A DNA stretch of 39,785 bases from CBINFS01 sp966250015 (GTDB lineage Bacteria; Bacteroidota; Rhodothermia; Rhodothermales; DASSAV01): the NCBI GenBank assembly GCA_966250015.1, contig CBINFS010000035.1, positions 1 to 39,785 on the forward strand, in the 5' to 3' direction. Each line of letters begins with the position of its first letter. Position 1 is the stretch's first letter. The position numbers and the translations under genes are program-made. Of the stretch, positions 26,361 to 34,472 are shown one piece after another. Below the pieces are notes generated by a model. It had not been told where the DNA came from and ran no database searches. It worked only from the letters and a program-made list of their open reading frames with translations.

Positions 26361-26396
26361 TGTCACACCGGTGTACCGGTTTGTCAAAAGATGTCA
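26361..26396 (-). promoter_or_regulatory. Candidate response-regulator binding repeats
   Basis: Three direct TGTCA repeats (26361-26365, 26382-26386, 26392-26396, plus-strand reading) are spaced 21 and 10 bp, close to whole helical turns. This is the usual arrangement for OmpR/PhoB-type dimers. They lie between the regulator stop and the jelly-roll gene. The palindrome ACCGGTGTACCGGT-like segment lies between the first two. No experimental support. Confidence 0.3.
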
Positions 26397-27080
26397 CGGG
26401 ATGAGCTTGTAGCCGATGCCGTGGACGGTCAGGATGTGCCGGGGGGAGGCGACGTCTACCTCGATCTTTTGCCGGAGCTTGAGGATGAAGTTGTCGACGG
26501 TGCGCGTGGAAGGTTGGGATTCGTAGCCCCAAACGTGCGTCAGCAGGTCCGCACGGGTGACGACTTCGTTTTTGTGGTTGAAGAGGTATCGGAGGACCTC
26601 GACCTCGAGGTGCGTCATCGAGACCGATTTGCCGTCGGACTCTGCCTGGAACGTATCGAAGTCAATCGTGAGACGCCCGATGGTGACACGGTCGTTTGTT
26701 GACGTCGAATTGCCGTTTTCAAACCTGCGGAGAACGGCCTTCACGCGGGCGAGCAGCTCGCGGAGGCTGAAGGGTTTGGTGATGTAGTCGTCGGCGCCAA
26801 GCTCGAGGCCTCGGACCTTATCCATCTCTTCCCCTCTTGCGGTGAGCAGGATTATTGGGGTGCGGATGCCTTCGAGCCGTGCCTCGCGGCACACGTCGAA
26901 GCCCGAGCGCACGGGCAGCATGACGTCGAGGATCACGAGGTCGTAAAGGCGCTTTCGGATCGATGCAAGCCCGGCATCGCCGTCGGAGGCGACGTCCACC
27001 TGGTACCCCTCGAACTCGAGGTTGTCTCTCAGGCCTTGCTGCATGAAGGGTTCGTCTTCAACGATCAGGATGCGCGGCAT
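26394..27080 (-). CDS. OmpR/PhoB-family response regulator
   Basis: A 228-residue DNA-binding regulator. The receiver domain (1-118) has acidic E9/D10 in VEDE, phosphoacceptor D52 in VILDVMLPVRSG, T80 in ILLTARGEE and K102 in YITKPFSLREL. The winged-helix domain (about 130-226) has MTHLEVEVLRYLFNHKNEVV, LLTHVWGYE, the recognition-helix region STRTVDNFILKLRQKIE and terminal HGIGYKLIP. All catalytic positions are present. It starts 10 bp after the kinase stop, so the two are translated as a pair. Target genes probably include the jelly-roll gene downstream. Confidence 0.96.
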   Translation of the reverse strand: MPRILIVEDEPFMQQGLRDNLEFEGYQVDVASDGDAGLASIRKRLYDLVILDVMLPVRSGFDVCREARLEGIRTPIILLTARGEEMDKVRGLELGADDYITKPFSLRELLARVKAVLRRFENGNSTSTNDRVTIGRLTIDFDTFQAESDGKSVSMTHLEVEVLRYLFNHKNEVVTRADLLTHVWGYESQPSTRTVDNFILKLRQKIEVDVASPRHILTVHGIGYKLIP

Positions 27081-27090
27081 GGCGGGAAGG

Positions 27091-28650
27091 TCAGGTTACA
27101 GTTGAATCCGGAAGGGGAAACCAGAGCTGGAAGCGGCTGCCCTGATTGAGCCGGCTGTGGAGATCGATACGTCCCCCGTGAGCGTGTACGACGTGCCGGA
27201 CGAGCGACAGCCCGAGTCCGGTGCCCTTCGTGTTGTGTACGAGTCCCGTCGGGACGCGGTAAAACTGGTCGAACACCTTTTGCTGCTCCTCGGGCGCGAT
27301 GCCGATGCCGTGGTCGGCTACTTCGAGGAAAACCTGCCCGTTCTCGCGTCCGGTCGAGACGGCCAGGAAGCGCTCGTCGCCGCTGTACTTGATGGCGTTG
27401 TCGACAAGGTTGACGACGGCTTCGGAGAGGGCGTTGCGATCGCCCCGAATGGCTGGCAGGTCCTCCTCCAGGTTGAGCTCGGTCTTGAAGCCCTTCTGCT
27501 TCAGGTGGAACCGGTAGGTCTCGAACACCTCGTCCACCACCTCGTTCAGGTTGACCAGATCGGCGGAATAGTGCTTCTTCCCGGCCTCGATGCGGGAGAA
27601 GTGCAGGATGTTGTTCACGATACCCGTCAGCCGCTCGGTTTCGTGGCCGATGACGCGGTAGTACTCCCTCTTTTTTGCTTCGGTGGGGACTCGTTCGAGC
27701 TCGAGCGACTCGGCGTACATTCGGATGAGTGCGAGCGGCGTACGAAGCTCGTGCGACACGTTCGAGACGAACTCGGACTTCATCCGCGCCAGCTCCATCT
27801 CGCGGTAGAGGTTCCGGTAAACGAGCCATAAGCCGACGATCAAAACGAGGACGAGCGCGCCGATGAGCAACAGCCCGTTGACGAACCGCCGGTGGACGAT
27901 CTGCTCGATGGAAGCGGCGCCGGTGCCTATGCCGAGGATCAGATCTGGGAACAGCCACACGGTCCGCTCCTGCCGGATGTCGGCCGTTTGCATGGCGTCG
28001 GTCGCGTAGACGGGTTCGGCCTCGTCGCGCCGGAAGATTCCGAGGGTGAACTGCCCCCGGCCGGTCTCCATCAGCTTGGGCGCGAGAATGTCGTTGACGA
28101 ACTGGTCGGAATCGATTACGAGTCCTGCGATCTGCGGGTCGCCCCACTCGGGAGCGGCGACGTACATCAGAATCAGGCGGGCAGGCAGTTCGGACGCTTC
28201 CAGGTACACGGGCTCGAGCTTCCGGAAACCCAAACGGTACTGCCGGAGAAGCCGGGCGGCAATGGACCGGAGCGTATCCCGGACGTCCGCCGCCGCCAGA
28301 CGCTTCGCTTCCTCGGGTTCCGGCTCGGAGAACACCCTGAACTGTCGCATCAAGGTGTCTCCGATAATGACGGCCCGGATGGATGGCGCTTTTTCGAAGA
28401 GGGGCTGGAGAGCGGTTTCGGGATCAGGCTTGTTCAACAGGATGTCCTCAGCCGCCCGCGTCAAGTCGTCGGTGACCTCCCACGCGTGCTGGTTTATCAC
28501 GTAGAGGATCGTCTCGAGCTGCCGGTCGTAGATCGCCGTCATGATCGCTTCGTCTTCCGAGAGCGAATACACCTCGAAGGCCGCGTACAGGAGCACCGGC
28601 AGAAGCACGAGCCCGACGAGCAGCAGGCCCGTTTTGCGAAGCGACGGCAT
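27091..28650 (-). CDS. Membrane sensor histidine kinase partner of the OmpR-type regulator
   Basis: A 519-residue kinase from ATG 28650 (an ATG at 28683 is possible). TM helix 1 (8-26), a large periplasmic sensor domain of about 230 residues (27-258), TM helix 2 (259-278), a linker, then HisKA with H300 in SNVSHELRTPLALIR. HATPase shows NLVDNAIKYSG, DHGIGIAPEE and KGTGLGLSLVRHVV. The longer frame extending to 28836 would encode repeat-derived sequence (family E) and is not accepted. The periplasmic domain is not recognised. It forms a two-gene unit with the regulator (10-bp gap), and the jelly-roll gene follows. Confidence 0.93.
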   Translation of the reverse strand: MPSLRKTGLLLVGLVLLPVLLYAAFEVYSLSEDEAIMTAIYDRQLETILYVINQHAWEVTDDLTRAAEDILLNKPDPETALQPLFEKAPSIRAVIIGDTLMRQFRVFSEPEPEEAKRLAAADVRDTLRSIAARLLRQYRLGFRKLEPVYLEASELPARLILMYVAAPEWGDPQIAGLVIDSDQFVNDILAPKLMETGRGQFTLGIFRRDEAEPVYATDAMQTADIRQERTVWLFPDLILGIGTGAASIEQIVHRRFVNGLLLIGALVLVLIVGLWLVYRNLYREMELARMKSEFVSNVSHELRTPLALIRMYAESLELERVPTEAKKREYYRVIGHETERLTGIVNNILHFSRIEAGKKHYSADLVNLNEVVDEVFETYRFHLKQKGFKTELNLEEDLPAIRGDRNALSEAVVNLVDNAIKYSGDERFLAVSTGRENGQVFLEVADHGIGIAPEEQQKVFDQFYRVPTGLVHNTKGTGLGLSLVRHVVHAHGGRIDLHSRLNQGSRFQLWFPLPDSTVT

Positions 28651-28789
28651 GGACGGTCGTTCTGGATGCGAGGGTATCACCATCAGAAAGGTAGCATACT
28701 TCCGCCCGAGGCACAATTGGCTCTGCTTACGACAACCCTCGCCCCAGGTTACCTTTTTGATTTGAGTGCTATCCGCCGATGGTTGTTTG

Positions 28790-29290
28790 AGGGGATGAAG
28801 GCCGAAGGCAGGACGTCTAATGCGACCAGAAAACACTATCCAGGTACGTCATCTCCGCGAAGACGGAGTTGCAGGCGACGGTTCCATCAGGCAATACGGT
28901 TCGAGCGTTTCTAGATTCTGGATCAAGTCCAGAATGACGTGTTATTTGGGTTAGTGGCATAAGGAATAGTCCAGCCATTGGTCAGGTCTGCTGCATTGAT
29001 TTCTCCCGGCACCAATTCTGAAATCGCCGGGTTGCGCGTTGGGGATCCATCGCGCGTTTAGCGAACGGCGCTTAAGGCACTAGCTGTCTATACTACCAAT
29101 AAACAGTCGGCGCCGTTCGGTACGGGCCGTGGGTATCTTGGGGAGAGATGGATCCACGCGTTTCGATTTCAAAGGGTTTTTTGCTTCTCTTTTGACCCCG
29201 CAAAAGAGAAGTAAAAGAGAGAAAGGAAAGCAATTCCGGTAGGGTACTAGTCTACCCCTCAGTCGCTCCGTGACAGATCCCCCCGTCCAG
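28790..29290 (-). repeat. Repeat island 8, E-B-B-D part (inverted)
   Basis: E (AGGCCGAAGGCAGGACGT, about 28799-28816) is followed by family B at 28848-28876 (TCTCCGCGAAGACGGAG) and 28911-28940 (TTCTGGATCAAGTCCAGAA) and a complete D element (about 28980-29290), with the pairs GAACGGCGC / GCGCCGTTC and CTTCTCTTTT / AAAAGAGAAG. The order on the plus strand is the reverse of islands 1, 2, 4 and 9. 28846-29290 matches 1-424 inverted. Confidence 0.85.
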
Positions 29291-29292
29291 GG

Positions 29293-29476
29293 GAGCATTT
29301 TTAACGCCTCAATTACTGTTTGTGCCAACCAGTAAGGCTGCACTTCGGGAAGATCCTTCCTCGCAAGGCTCGTCAGGATGACAATTTGAGTGGTACAGGC
29401 AACCATCCGGGCTTACCGCTACCACCGACGCCCCATTCTGTCATCCCGAATCCCGCACAGCGGGTGAGGGATCTTT
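29293..29476 (+). repeat. 184-bp perfect direct repeat, copy 2
   Basis: Identical to 20516-20699, offset 8777 bp. It lies at the junction of the D element and the A array of island 8. Confidence 0.95.
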
Positions 29477-29960
29477 ATGAAACGCGGCCTCTGAGAATGA
29501 TCGTTCAGGTGCGTACAGCACTTCGCTACCAATTTTGTTAGTCAGAAAGGCCGCACTTCGGGAAGATTCCTCGCCTCCGCTCGGAATGACAAGTTCAAGG
29601 GTATCCGTCATACCAACACTCTTGTCATCCCGAGGCACAAAGTGCCGAGGGATCTTTATGAAACGCAGTCCTCCGAAATACCACAAACGGCTGCGCACAG
29701 CACTTAATCACCGGTTATGCCAGCCAGAATGGTTGCACTTCGGGAAGATTCCTCACGTGCGTTCGGAATGACAAATTGGTGGGTTTTCGCAATTCCCCCG
29801 TCCATGTCATCCAATTCCCCCATCCATGGTATCCTGAGTCACAAAGTGACGAAGGATCTTTATGAAACGCATCCTTCTGAAAAGCCCAGAAGCGTCCGCA
29901 CAGCACACATTGGCCCCACGTTTACCTTCGCGTCTTCGCGCCTTCGCGTGCAATAAGGTC
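29320..29960 (-). repeat. Family-A tandem array (three units)
   Basis: The mark CTTCGGGAAGAT occurs near 29343, 29556 and 29738 and the mark GGATCTTTATGAAACGC near 29468, 29650 and 29854, so units are about 180-210 bp. Each unit holds two hairpins of opposite polarity. Tips include CCCGC-ACA-GCGGG, GGCAC-AAA-GTGCC and GTCAC-AAA-GTGAC. A C-like TTCGCGTCTTCGCG tail follows near 29927-29950. 29961-30069 shows no gene. Confidence 0.8.
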
Positions 29961-30069
29961 AGAACTCTTTCGGCACATCCCTCGCATCGCATGCGAAAGT
30001 CCCATTATTATGGGAACAGCGTATTTTCGTTGTGGCTCTTGGAAGTATCACCAGTCGTATCGTTCCCGT

Positions 30070-31209
30070 ATGGCTCTCGTGTTTATTCTCCTCCTCGTTG
30101 CCTTTTTCGTTTTCGCACCACGTGTGGCTGATTGGAGGTTGAACAGGGTATACATAAAGCCGCCGTATCAGGCGGCGGGGGAAACGAGGGAGGTGCACGA
30201 GGGGGTACTGGTGGCGGACCTGCATTCGGACTTTTTGCTCTGGAAGCGGGACCTTCTCAGGCGGCATTCGTACGGTCACGTGGACCTGCCCCGGCTGATC
30301 GAAGGGAACGTGTCGGTGCAGGTCTTTTCGGTCGTGACGAAGGCGCCCCGTGGGCTGAATTACCAAGAGACGGAGGACCGCTCGGACAACGTGACGTGGC
30401 TTCAGATCGCCCAGCTTCGGCCGCTGTCGACTTGGACGAGTTTGTACGCCCGCGCGCTTTACCAGGCGCGGAGGCTGCACGACGCCGAGCGGCGCTCGCA
30501 AGGCCGTCTGGTGATCCTGCGGAAGGCTGAAGACCTCGAACGCCATCTGGATCGGCGTGCGGCAGGGTCGAAAAGCGTGGCAGGCCTGCTCGCACTCGAA
30601 GGGCTGCACGCCCTCGAAGGAGACGAGAGCCGCGTGGAAATGCTGTTCGAAACCGGCTTCCGTATGATGGCTCCCGTCCACATGTTCGACAACGACGTGG
30701 CCGGAGCGTCGAGCGGCGTAGAAAAGTACGGGCTAACGCCCTTCGGCCGCCGCGTGCTCGCGCGGATGGAGGCGCTCGGGGTGATCGTCGACCTCGCGCA
30801 CGCCTCGCCCCGTACGTTCGACGAAGTGCTCGACGCCGTCTCGCGGCCGGTCGTCGTCTCGCACGCGGGGGTACGGGCGACGTACGACAGCCCGCGCAAC
30901 CTCTCCGACGGCCAGATCAGGCGGCTCGCCTCCGGGGGCGGCATCGTGGGGATCGGGTGCTGGGACCAGGCCATCGGCGGCTCGAGGCCCGAAGACGTCG
31001 TCCGCGCCATCCGGCACGTCGTCGACCTGGTCGGGATCGACCACGTCGCACTTGGAACCGACTTCGACGGCACCGTAAGAACCGTATTTGACGCCTCGGG
31101 TTACATCTTGCTCACTGAAGCCCTCCTGAAGGCTGGATTCTCCGACGAGGACGTCCGGCTGGTGATGGGTGGCAACGTGATCCGCCTGCTGGCATCCCTC
31201 CTGCCGTGA
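30070..31209 (+). CDS. Membrane-anchored M19 (renal dipeptidase-type) peptidase
   Basis: A 379-residue zinc dipeptidase family member. An N-terminal hydrophobic helix (about 2-16, MALVFILLLVAFFVFAP) anchors or exports it. The metal site opens with ADLHSDFL (H52, D54), followed by LLALEGLHAL (bridging Glu), DLAHASPRTFDEV (His), VVVSHAGVRATYDSPRNLSD (His) and HVALGTDFDG (Asp). These are the M19 landmarks in the expected order. It may hydrolyse dipeptides, including D-amino-acid or peptidoglycan-derived ones, outside the inner membrane. ATG 30070 is chosen since the upstream start at 30010 would add 20 polar residues before the helix. It precedes the ROK gene by 116 bp. Confidence 0.93.
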   Translation: MALVFILLLVAFFVFAPRVADWRLNRVYIKPPYQAAGETREVHEGVLVADLHSDFLLWKRDLLRRHSYGHVDLPRLIEGNVSVQVFSVVTKAPRGLNYQETEDRSDNVTWLQIAQLRPLSTWTSLYARALYQARRLHDAERRSQGRLVILRKAEDLERHLDRRAAGSKSVAGLLALEGLHALEGDESRVEMLFETGFRMMAPVHMFDNDVAGASSGVEKYGLTPFGRRVLARMEALGVIVDLAHASPRTFDEVLDAVSRPVVVSHAGVRATYDSPRNLSDGQIRRLASGGGIVGIGCWDQAIGGSRPEDVVRAIRHVVDLVGIDHVALGTDFDGTVRTVFDASGYILLTEALLKAGFSDEDVRLVMGGNVIRLLASLLP

Positions 31210-31239
31210 AACCGGTTCCACGCTCCGGTGGAAGCGGTT
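31209..31239 (+). terminator. Hairpin after the dipeptidase gene
   Basis: AACCGGTTCCAC pairs with GTGGAAGCGGTT (31209-31220 and 31228-31239, one G bulged). There is no T run, so termination would be weak or it could be an mRNA-stabilising hairpin. Confidence 0.35.
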
Positions 31240-31325
31240 CCTCAAACGGACCTTGCGTTGGACGCCCGACGTTGGTGTAGTACTCTATCACCCATCACGG
31301 ATATCATTCATAAAGAAGGGGAGCC

Positions 31326-32276
31326 ATGCAACCGATTAACACGGGTGACTACGTAGCCGGGATCGACGTGGGGGGCACCAACGTGCGGTGCGCGATAGCC
31401 CTGGCAGACGAGCCGGAGAGTCTGCTCGTCCACCGGATCGCTCCGACGCCGCTCGAAGGAGGGCCCGAAGCGTTCCTCAACCACGTCCACCGCGAGATCA
31501 CGGAATGCGCCCGGGAGCTCGGCTTGCCGGATGACGAGCCGGCAGCCGTTGGCTGCTCGACGCCCGGCATCGTCGAGGCAGGCACCGGGATCGTCCGGCT
31601 GGCGTCGAACCTCTACTGGAAGGACCTCCCGCTTGCCGACCTGCTCGAAGCTCGATTTGGCGTCCGGGCTGTAGTCGAAAACGACGTGCGCGCCGCAGCG
31701 GTCGCCGAGCAGCGGCACGGCGCCGGCCACGGGACGTCCACGCTCGTATTTTTCACCGTCTCGACCGGCGTGTCGGCCGGCATCATCGCCGACGGCAACC
31801 TGCTCCGCGGCAGCCATAACGCGGCCGGTGAGCTCGCCTACCTGATCCCCGAGCCGCAGTACCTCGACGAAGACTGGGGCCCGAACGGCTGCCTCGAATC
31901 GAACGCCGGAGGCGTCGGGATCGCCCGGCTGTGGGCCAACGGAAATGGCGGCCCGGCAGATCCAACGCTTGCAACCGAGGTCTTCCGCCTGGCGCGAGAG
32001 GGCAACGAACGTGCAAAGCGCCTCGTGGATCGCGCCGCCGACTACCTCGCCCAGGCCGCCGTCGCCATCGGCACGCTGATCGACCCTGAAAAAATCGTCC
32101 TGGGCGGCAGCATCGCGATGAACGAGCCCCGCATCGTCGAGCGGATCCGGAACGTCACGTCCCGGACCCTCCCCTGCCCTCCGGATGTCGTGCTGGCTTC
32201 CCTCGGGGGCGACGCGCCGCTCATCGGCGCCCTGACCCTTGCCGCTTCGCTCGTACAAACTGTCGAATCGATATAA
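31326..32276 (+). CDS. ROK-family sugar kinase, zinc motif missing
   Basis: A 316-residue ROK protein, probably a cytoplasmic glucokinase or N-acetylglucosamine-type kinase. YVAGIDVGGTNVRCAIALAD is the ATP phosphate-binding N-terminus, CSTPGIVEAGTGIVRLASNL the sugar loop, VVENDVRAAAVAEQ the catalytic Asp (D120), and GNLLRGSHNAAGEL the second sugar loop. The usual His and Cys-rich zinc signature (GH...CxCGxxGCxE) is replaced by AYLIPEPQYLDEDWGPNGCL, so only one Cys remains. AAGGGGAGCC just before ATG 31326 is a strong ribosome site. The NagB-like/PIG-L gene starts 13 bp later, indicating an operon for amino-sugar use. The regulator-type ROK helix-turn-helix is absent. Confidence 0.92.
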   Translation: MQPINTGDYVAGIDVGGTNVRCAIALADEPESLLVHRIAPTPLEGGPEAFLNHVHREITECARELGLPDDEPAAVGCSTPGIVEAGTGIVRLASNLYWKDLPLADLLEARFGVRAVVENDVRAAAVAEQRHGAGHGTSTLVFFTVSTGVSAGIIADGNLLRGSHNAAGELAYLIPEPQYLDEDWGPNGCLESNAGGVGIARLWANGNGGPADPTLATEVFRLAREGNERAKRLVDRAADYLAQAAVAIGTLIDPEKIVLGGSIAMNEPRIVERIRNVTSRTLPCPPDVVLASLGGDAPLIGALTLAASLVQTVESI

Positions 32277-32289
32277 ACACGTTACGGAA

Positions 32290-34236
32290 ATGGAGATAAA
32301 CGAATACACCTCGTCAACGGCCGTGCAGCCCGGTCCGGGTGCGGGCACACAGCTCGAAAAGCTCCCCGTCCTGATTTACGACGACCCCGGCACCATGTCG
32401 GAGGAAATCGCCCAGCGCATCGCCACGCTGATCCGGACGCATCAGGCGGCCGGCAGGCCCACCGTGCTCGGCCTCCCGACCGGCTCCACACCGGTCGGCG
32501 TTTACCAGCGCCTGGCCAGGCTATACAAGGACGGCGAGCTCGACTTCTCGACCGTCATCACGTTCAACCTCGACGAGTACTACCCGATCGAACCCGACAG
32601 CATCCAGAGCTACCACCGGTTCATGTGGGAAAACCTCTTTAACTACGTAAACGTGCGCCCGGAGAACATCCACATACCGAAGGGCAACATTCCCCGGAGC
32701 GAAGTGGAAAAGTACTGTCGGGAGTATGAACAGGCGATTGTAGACGCAGGCGGGCTCGACCTCGTGCTGCTTGGCATCGGCCGGAGCGGCCACATCGGGT
32801 TCAACGAGCCGGGATCCGGTCAGAACTCCCGCACGCGCCTGGTCAAGCTCGACGAGATCACCCGCAAGGATGCCGCCGCGGACTTCTTCGGCGACGAAAA
32901 CGTGCCGCGCGAAGGCATCACAATGGGCGTCGGCACGATCCTCGACGCCCGGGAGATCATCCTGATCGCCACCGGAGAGCACAAAGCCCCGATCCTCCGG
33001 CGTGCCGTCGAAGAAGAGCCCGACCGCCGTGTGACGGCCTCCTTCCTCCAGCTCCACGGGAATACGACCGTGTACGCCGACCGCGCCGCCGCCAGCGAGC
33101 TGACCCGCGAAAAAACCCCGTGGCTCGTCCGCGACCTCGAATGGGACGAAGACATGACCAAACGGGCGGTGATCTGGCTCTCCGAAAAGCTCGGTAAGGC
33201 CATCCTCCGCCTCGAAGCGTCCGACTTCTACCGGAACCACCTGCACGACCTCGTGCATGCGTACGGCGACGTCGATGAGCTCTGCCGCAAGGTGTTCGAA
33301 GGGCTCCGGCAACACATCATGTACCGCGACAGCCTGCCACGCAACCAGCGTATCGTCGTCTTCAGCCCGCACCCCGACGACGACGTGATCTCGATGGGCG
33401 GTATGCTTGAGAAAATCGCATCGAACGGTAACGACGTCACGGTGGCGTACATGACCAACGGCTCGGTGGCCGTGTTCGACGCGGACGTCAGGCGAATGCT
33501 CCGCTTCGTCGAGCTCAGCCAGGACGTGCTCGGCATCGACGAGCCGAACGCAGTCCGAATGAACACCATCATGAACCGGATGCTTGAGTTCCTCAAGAAC
33601 AAGCAGCCCGGCACGGTCGATCTGCCTGAAGTGCAGGCCGTAAAGGCGTTCATCCGGTATGCGGAGGCGATCTCCGCCCTTGAAGTCATTGGCCTGAGCG
33701 AGGAAAACGCCCGCTTCCTCGACATGCCGTTCTACCGTACGGGCATGGTCCGCAAGGATCCGATCGGCGAGGCGGACGTCCAGGTGGTGCTCAACTTGCT
33801 CAACGAGGTTAAGCCGGACCACATCTTCGTGGCAGGCGACCTTTCGGACCCGCACGGCACGCACAGGATGTGCTACGACGCCATCAAAGCCGCGCTCGCC
33901 CGCTACAACGCCGTGCTCGCATCGGCAGGCGACGGTGTGAACGCAACCGAGGGACCGCTCGTGTGGCTGTACCGTGGCGCCTGGCAGGAGTGGGAGATCC
34001 ATCGCGCCGACGTGTTCCTCCCGCTCTCGAAGGCCGACCTCGACCGGAAGATCGAGGCGATCTTCCGCCACGAGAGCCAGAAAGACCGCGCCATGTTCCC
34101 CGGGGCGTACGACGAACGTGAGTTCTGGCAACGCGCCCGCGACCGCAACCAGCAGACCGCAAACACGCTGAACCAGCTTGGCCTCCCCGAGTTCTTCGCC
34201 GCCGAGGCTTACGTCACGACACGCACAATGCCGTGA
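32290..34236 (+). CDS. NagB-like domain fused to PIG-L/LmbE deacetylase domain
   Basis: A 648-residue fusion. Residues about 25-275 follow glucosamine-6-phosphate deaminase: LGLPTGSTPVGVYQRL, TFNLDEYYPI (D95, equivalent to E. coli D72), GIGRSGHIGFNEPGS and LHGNTTVYAD. At the position of E. coli D141 this protein has S166, while H168 and E173 are kept. Residues about 354-630 are a PIG-L/LmbE deacetylase: VVFSPHPDDDVISMGG (zinc His and Asp), LDMPFYRTG and AGDLSDPHGTHRM. The fusion would combine N-deacetylation with a deaminase/isomerase-like step on an amino sugar. ATG 32290 follows the ROK stop by 13 bp. Similar fusions are known in Bacteroidota; the deaminase activity of this one is doubtful because of the lost Asp. 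Confidence 0.93.
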   Translation: MEINEYTSSTAVQPGPGAGTQLEKLPVLIYDDPGTMSEEIAQRIATLIRTHQAAGRPTVLGLPTGSTPVGVYQRLARLYKDGELDFSTVITFNLDEYYPIEPDSIQSYHRFMWENLFNYVNVRPENIHIPKGNIPRSEVEKYCREYEQAIVDAGGLDLVLLGIGRSGHIGFNEPGSGQNSRTRLVKLDEITRKDAAADFFGDENVPREGITMGVGTILDAREIILIATGEHKAPILRRAVEEEPDRRVTASFLQLHGNTTVYADRAAASELTREKTPWLVRDLEWDEDMTKRAVIWLSEKLGKAILRLEASDFYRNHLHDLVHAYGDVDELCRKVFEGLRQHIMYRDSLPRNQRIVVFSPHPDDDVISMGGMLEKIASNGNDVTVAYMTNGSVAVFDADVRRMLRFVELSQDVLGIDEPNAVRMNTIMNRMLEFLKNKQPGTVDLPEVQAVKAFIRYAEAISALEVIGLSEENARFLDMPFYRTGMVRKDPIGEADVQVVLNLLNEVKPDHIFVAGDLSDPHGTHRMCYDAIKAALARYNAVLASAGDGVNATEGPLVWLYRGAWQEWEIHRADVFLPLSKADLDRKIEAIFRHESQKDRAMFPGAYDEREFWQRARDRNQQTANTLNQLGLPEFFAAEAYVTTRTMP

Positions 34237-34260
34237 TCTCCTTTTGACTCATTTTGCTCA

Positions 34261-34302
34261 CAGGGGCGCGGGAATGTTCTCGCGCCCCTTTTTTTGTTTG
34301 CT
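34261..34302 (+). terminator. Rho-independent terminator, copy 1 of a 42-bp direct repeat
   Basis: GGGGCGCGGGAATGTTCTCG and the following CGCCCC form a strong stem with seven T and GTTTGCT after it. It ends the ROK/NagB-PIG-L operon, 25 bp after the stop. The whole 42 bp recur exactly at 35023-35064. Confidence 0.93.
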
Positions 34303-34472
34303 GACATCGCTTCGACGCATGGAAATACCCATCTCCGGCGCGAAGTTTTTGAGCCTGCATATTTCTATTGCAGATACAACACTCCGAATATTACCATCAA
34401 AACATTGTCTCAACGTCTGTATCACTTTCGATCGTTTTTCTTTACCCCCATCCGAAAAACTGAGGAACTCCA

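Noticed and set aside
29320..29541. Repeat-encoded frames (also 3691-3927, 10450-10644, 20543-20812, 36144-36335)
   Set aside because: They translate recurring hairpin repeats. The same peptides appear wherever the repeat occurs, in any frame, a known source of spurious predictions.
29320..29960. Regularly spaced repeats as a CRISPR array
   Set aside because: Units are 180-210 bp, imperfect and of alternating polarity, with no 30-bp constant repeat, unique spacers or cas gene.
32521..34131. Long minus-strand open frame of 536 codons inside the NagB-like/PIG-L gene
   Set aside because: It is the antisense shadow expected from high GC at third codon positions. The plus strand carries clear catalytic motifs, and the antisense product shows no domain.
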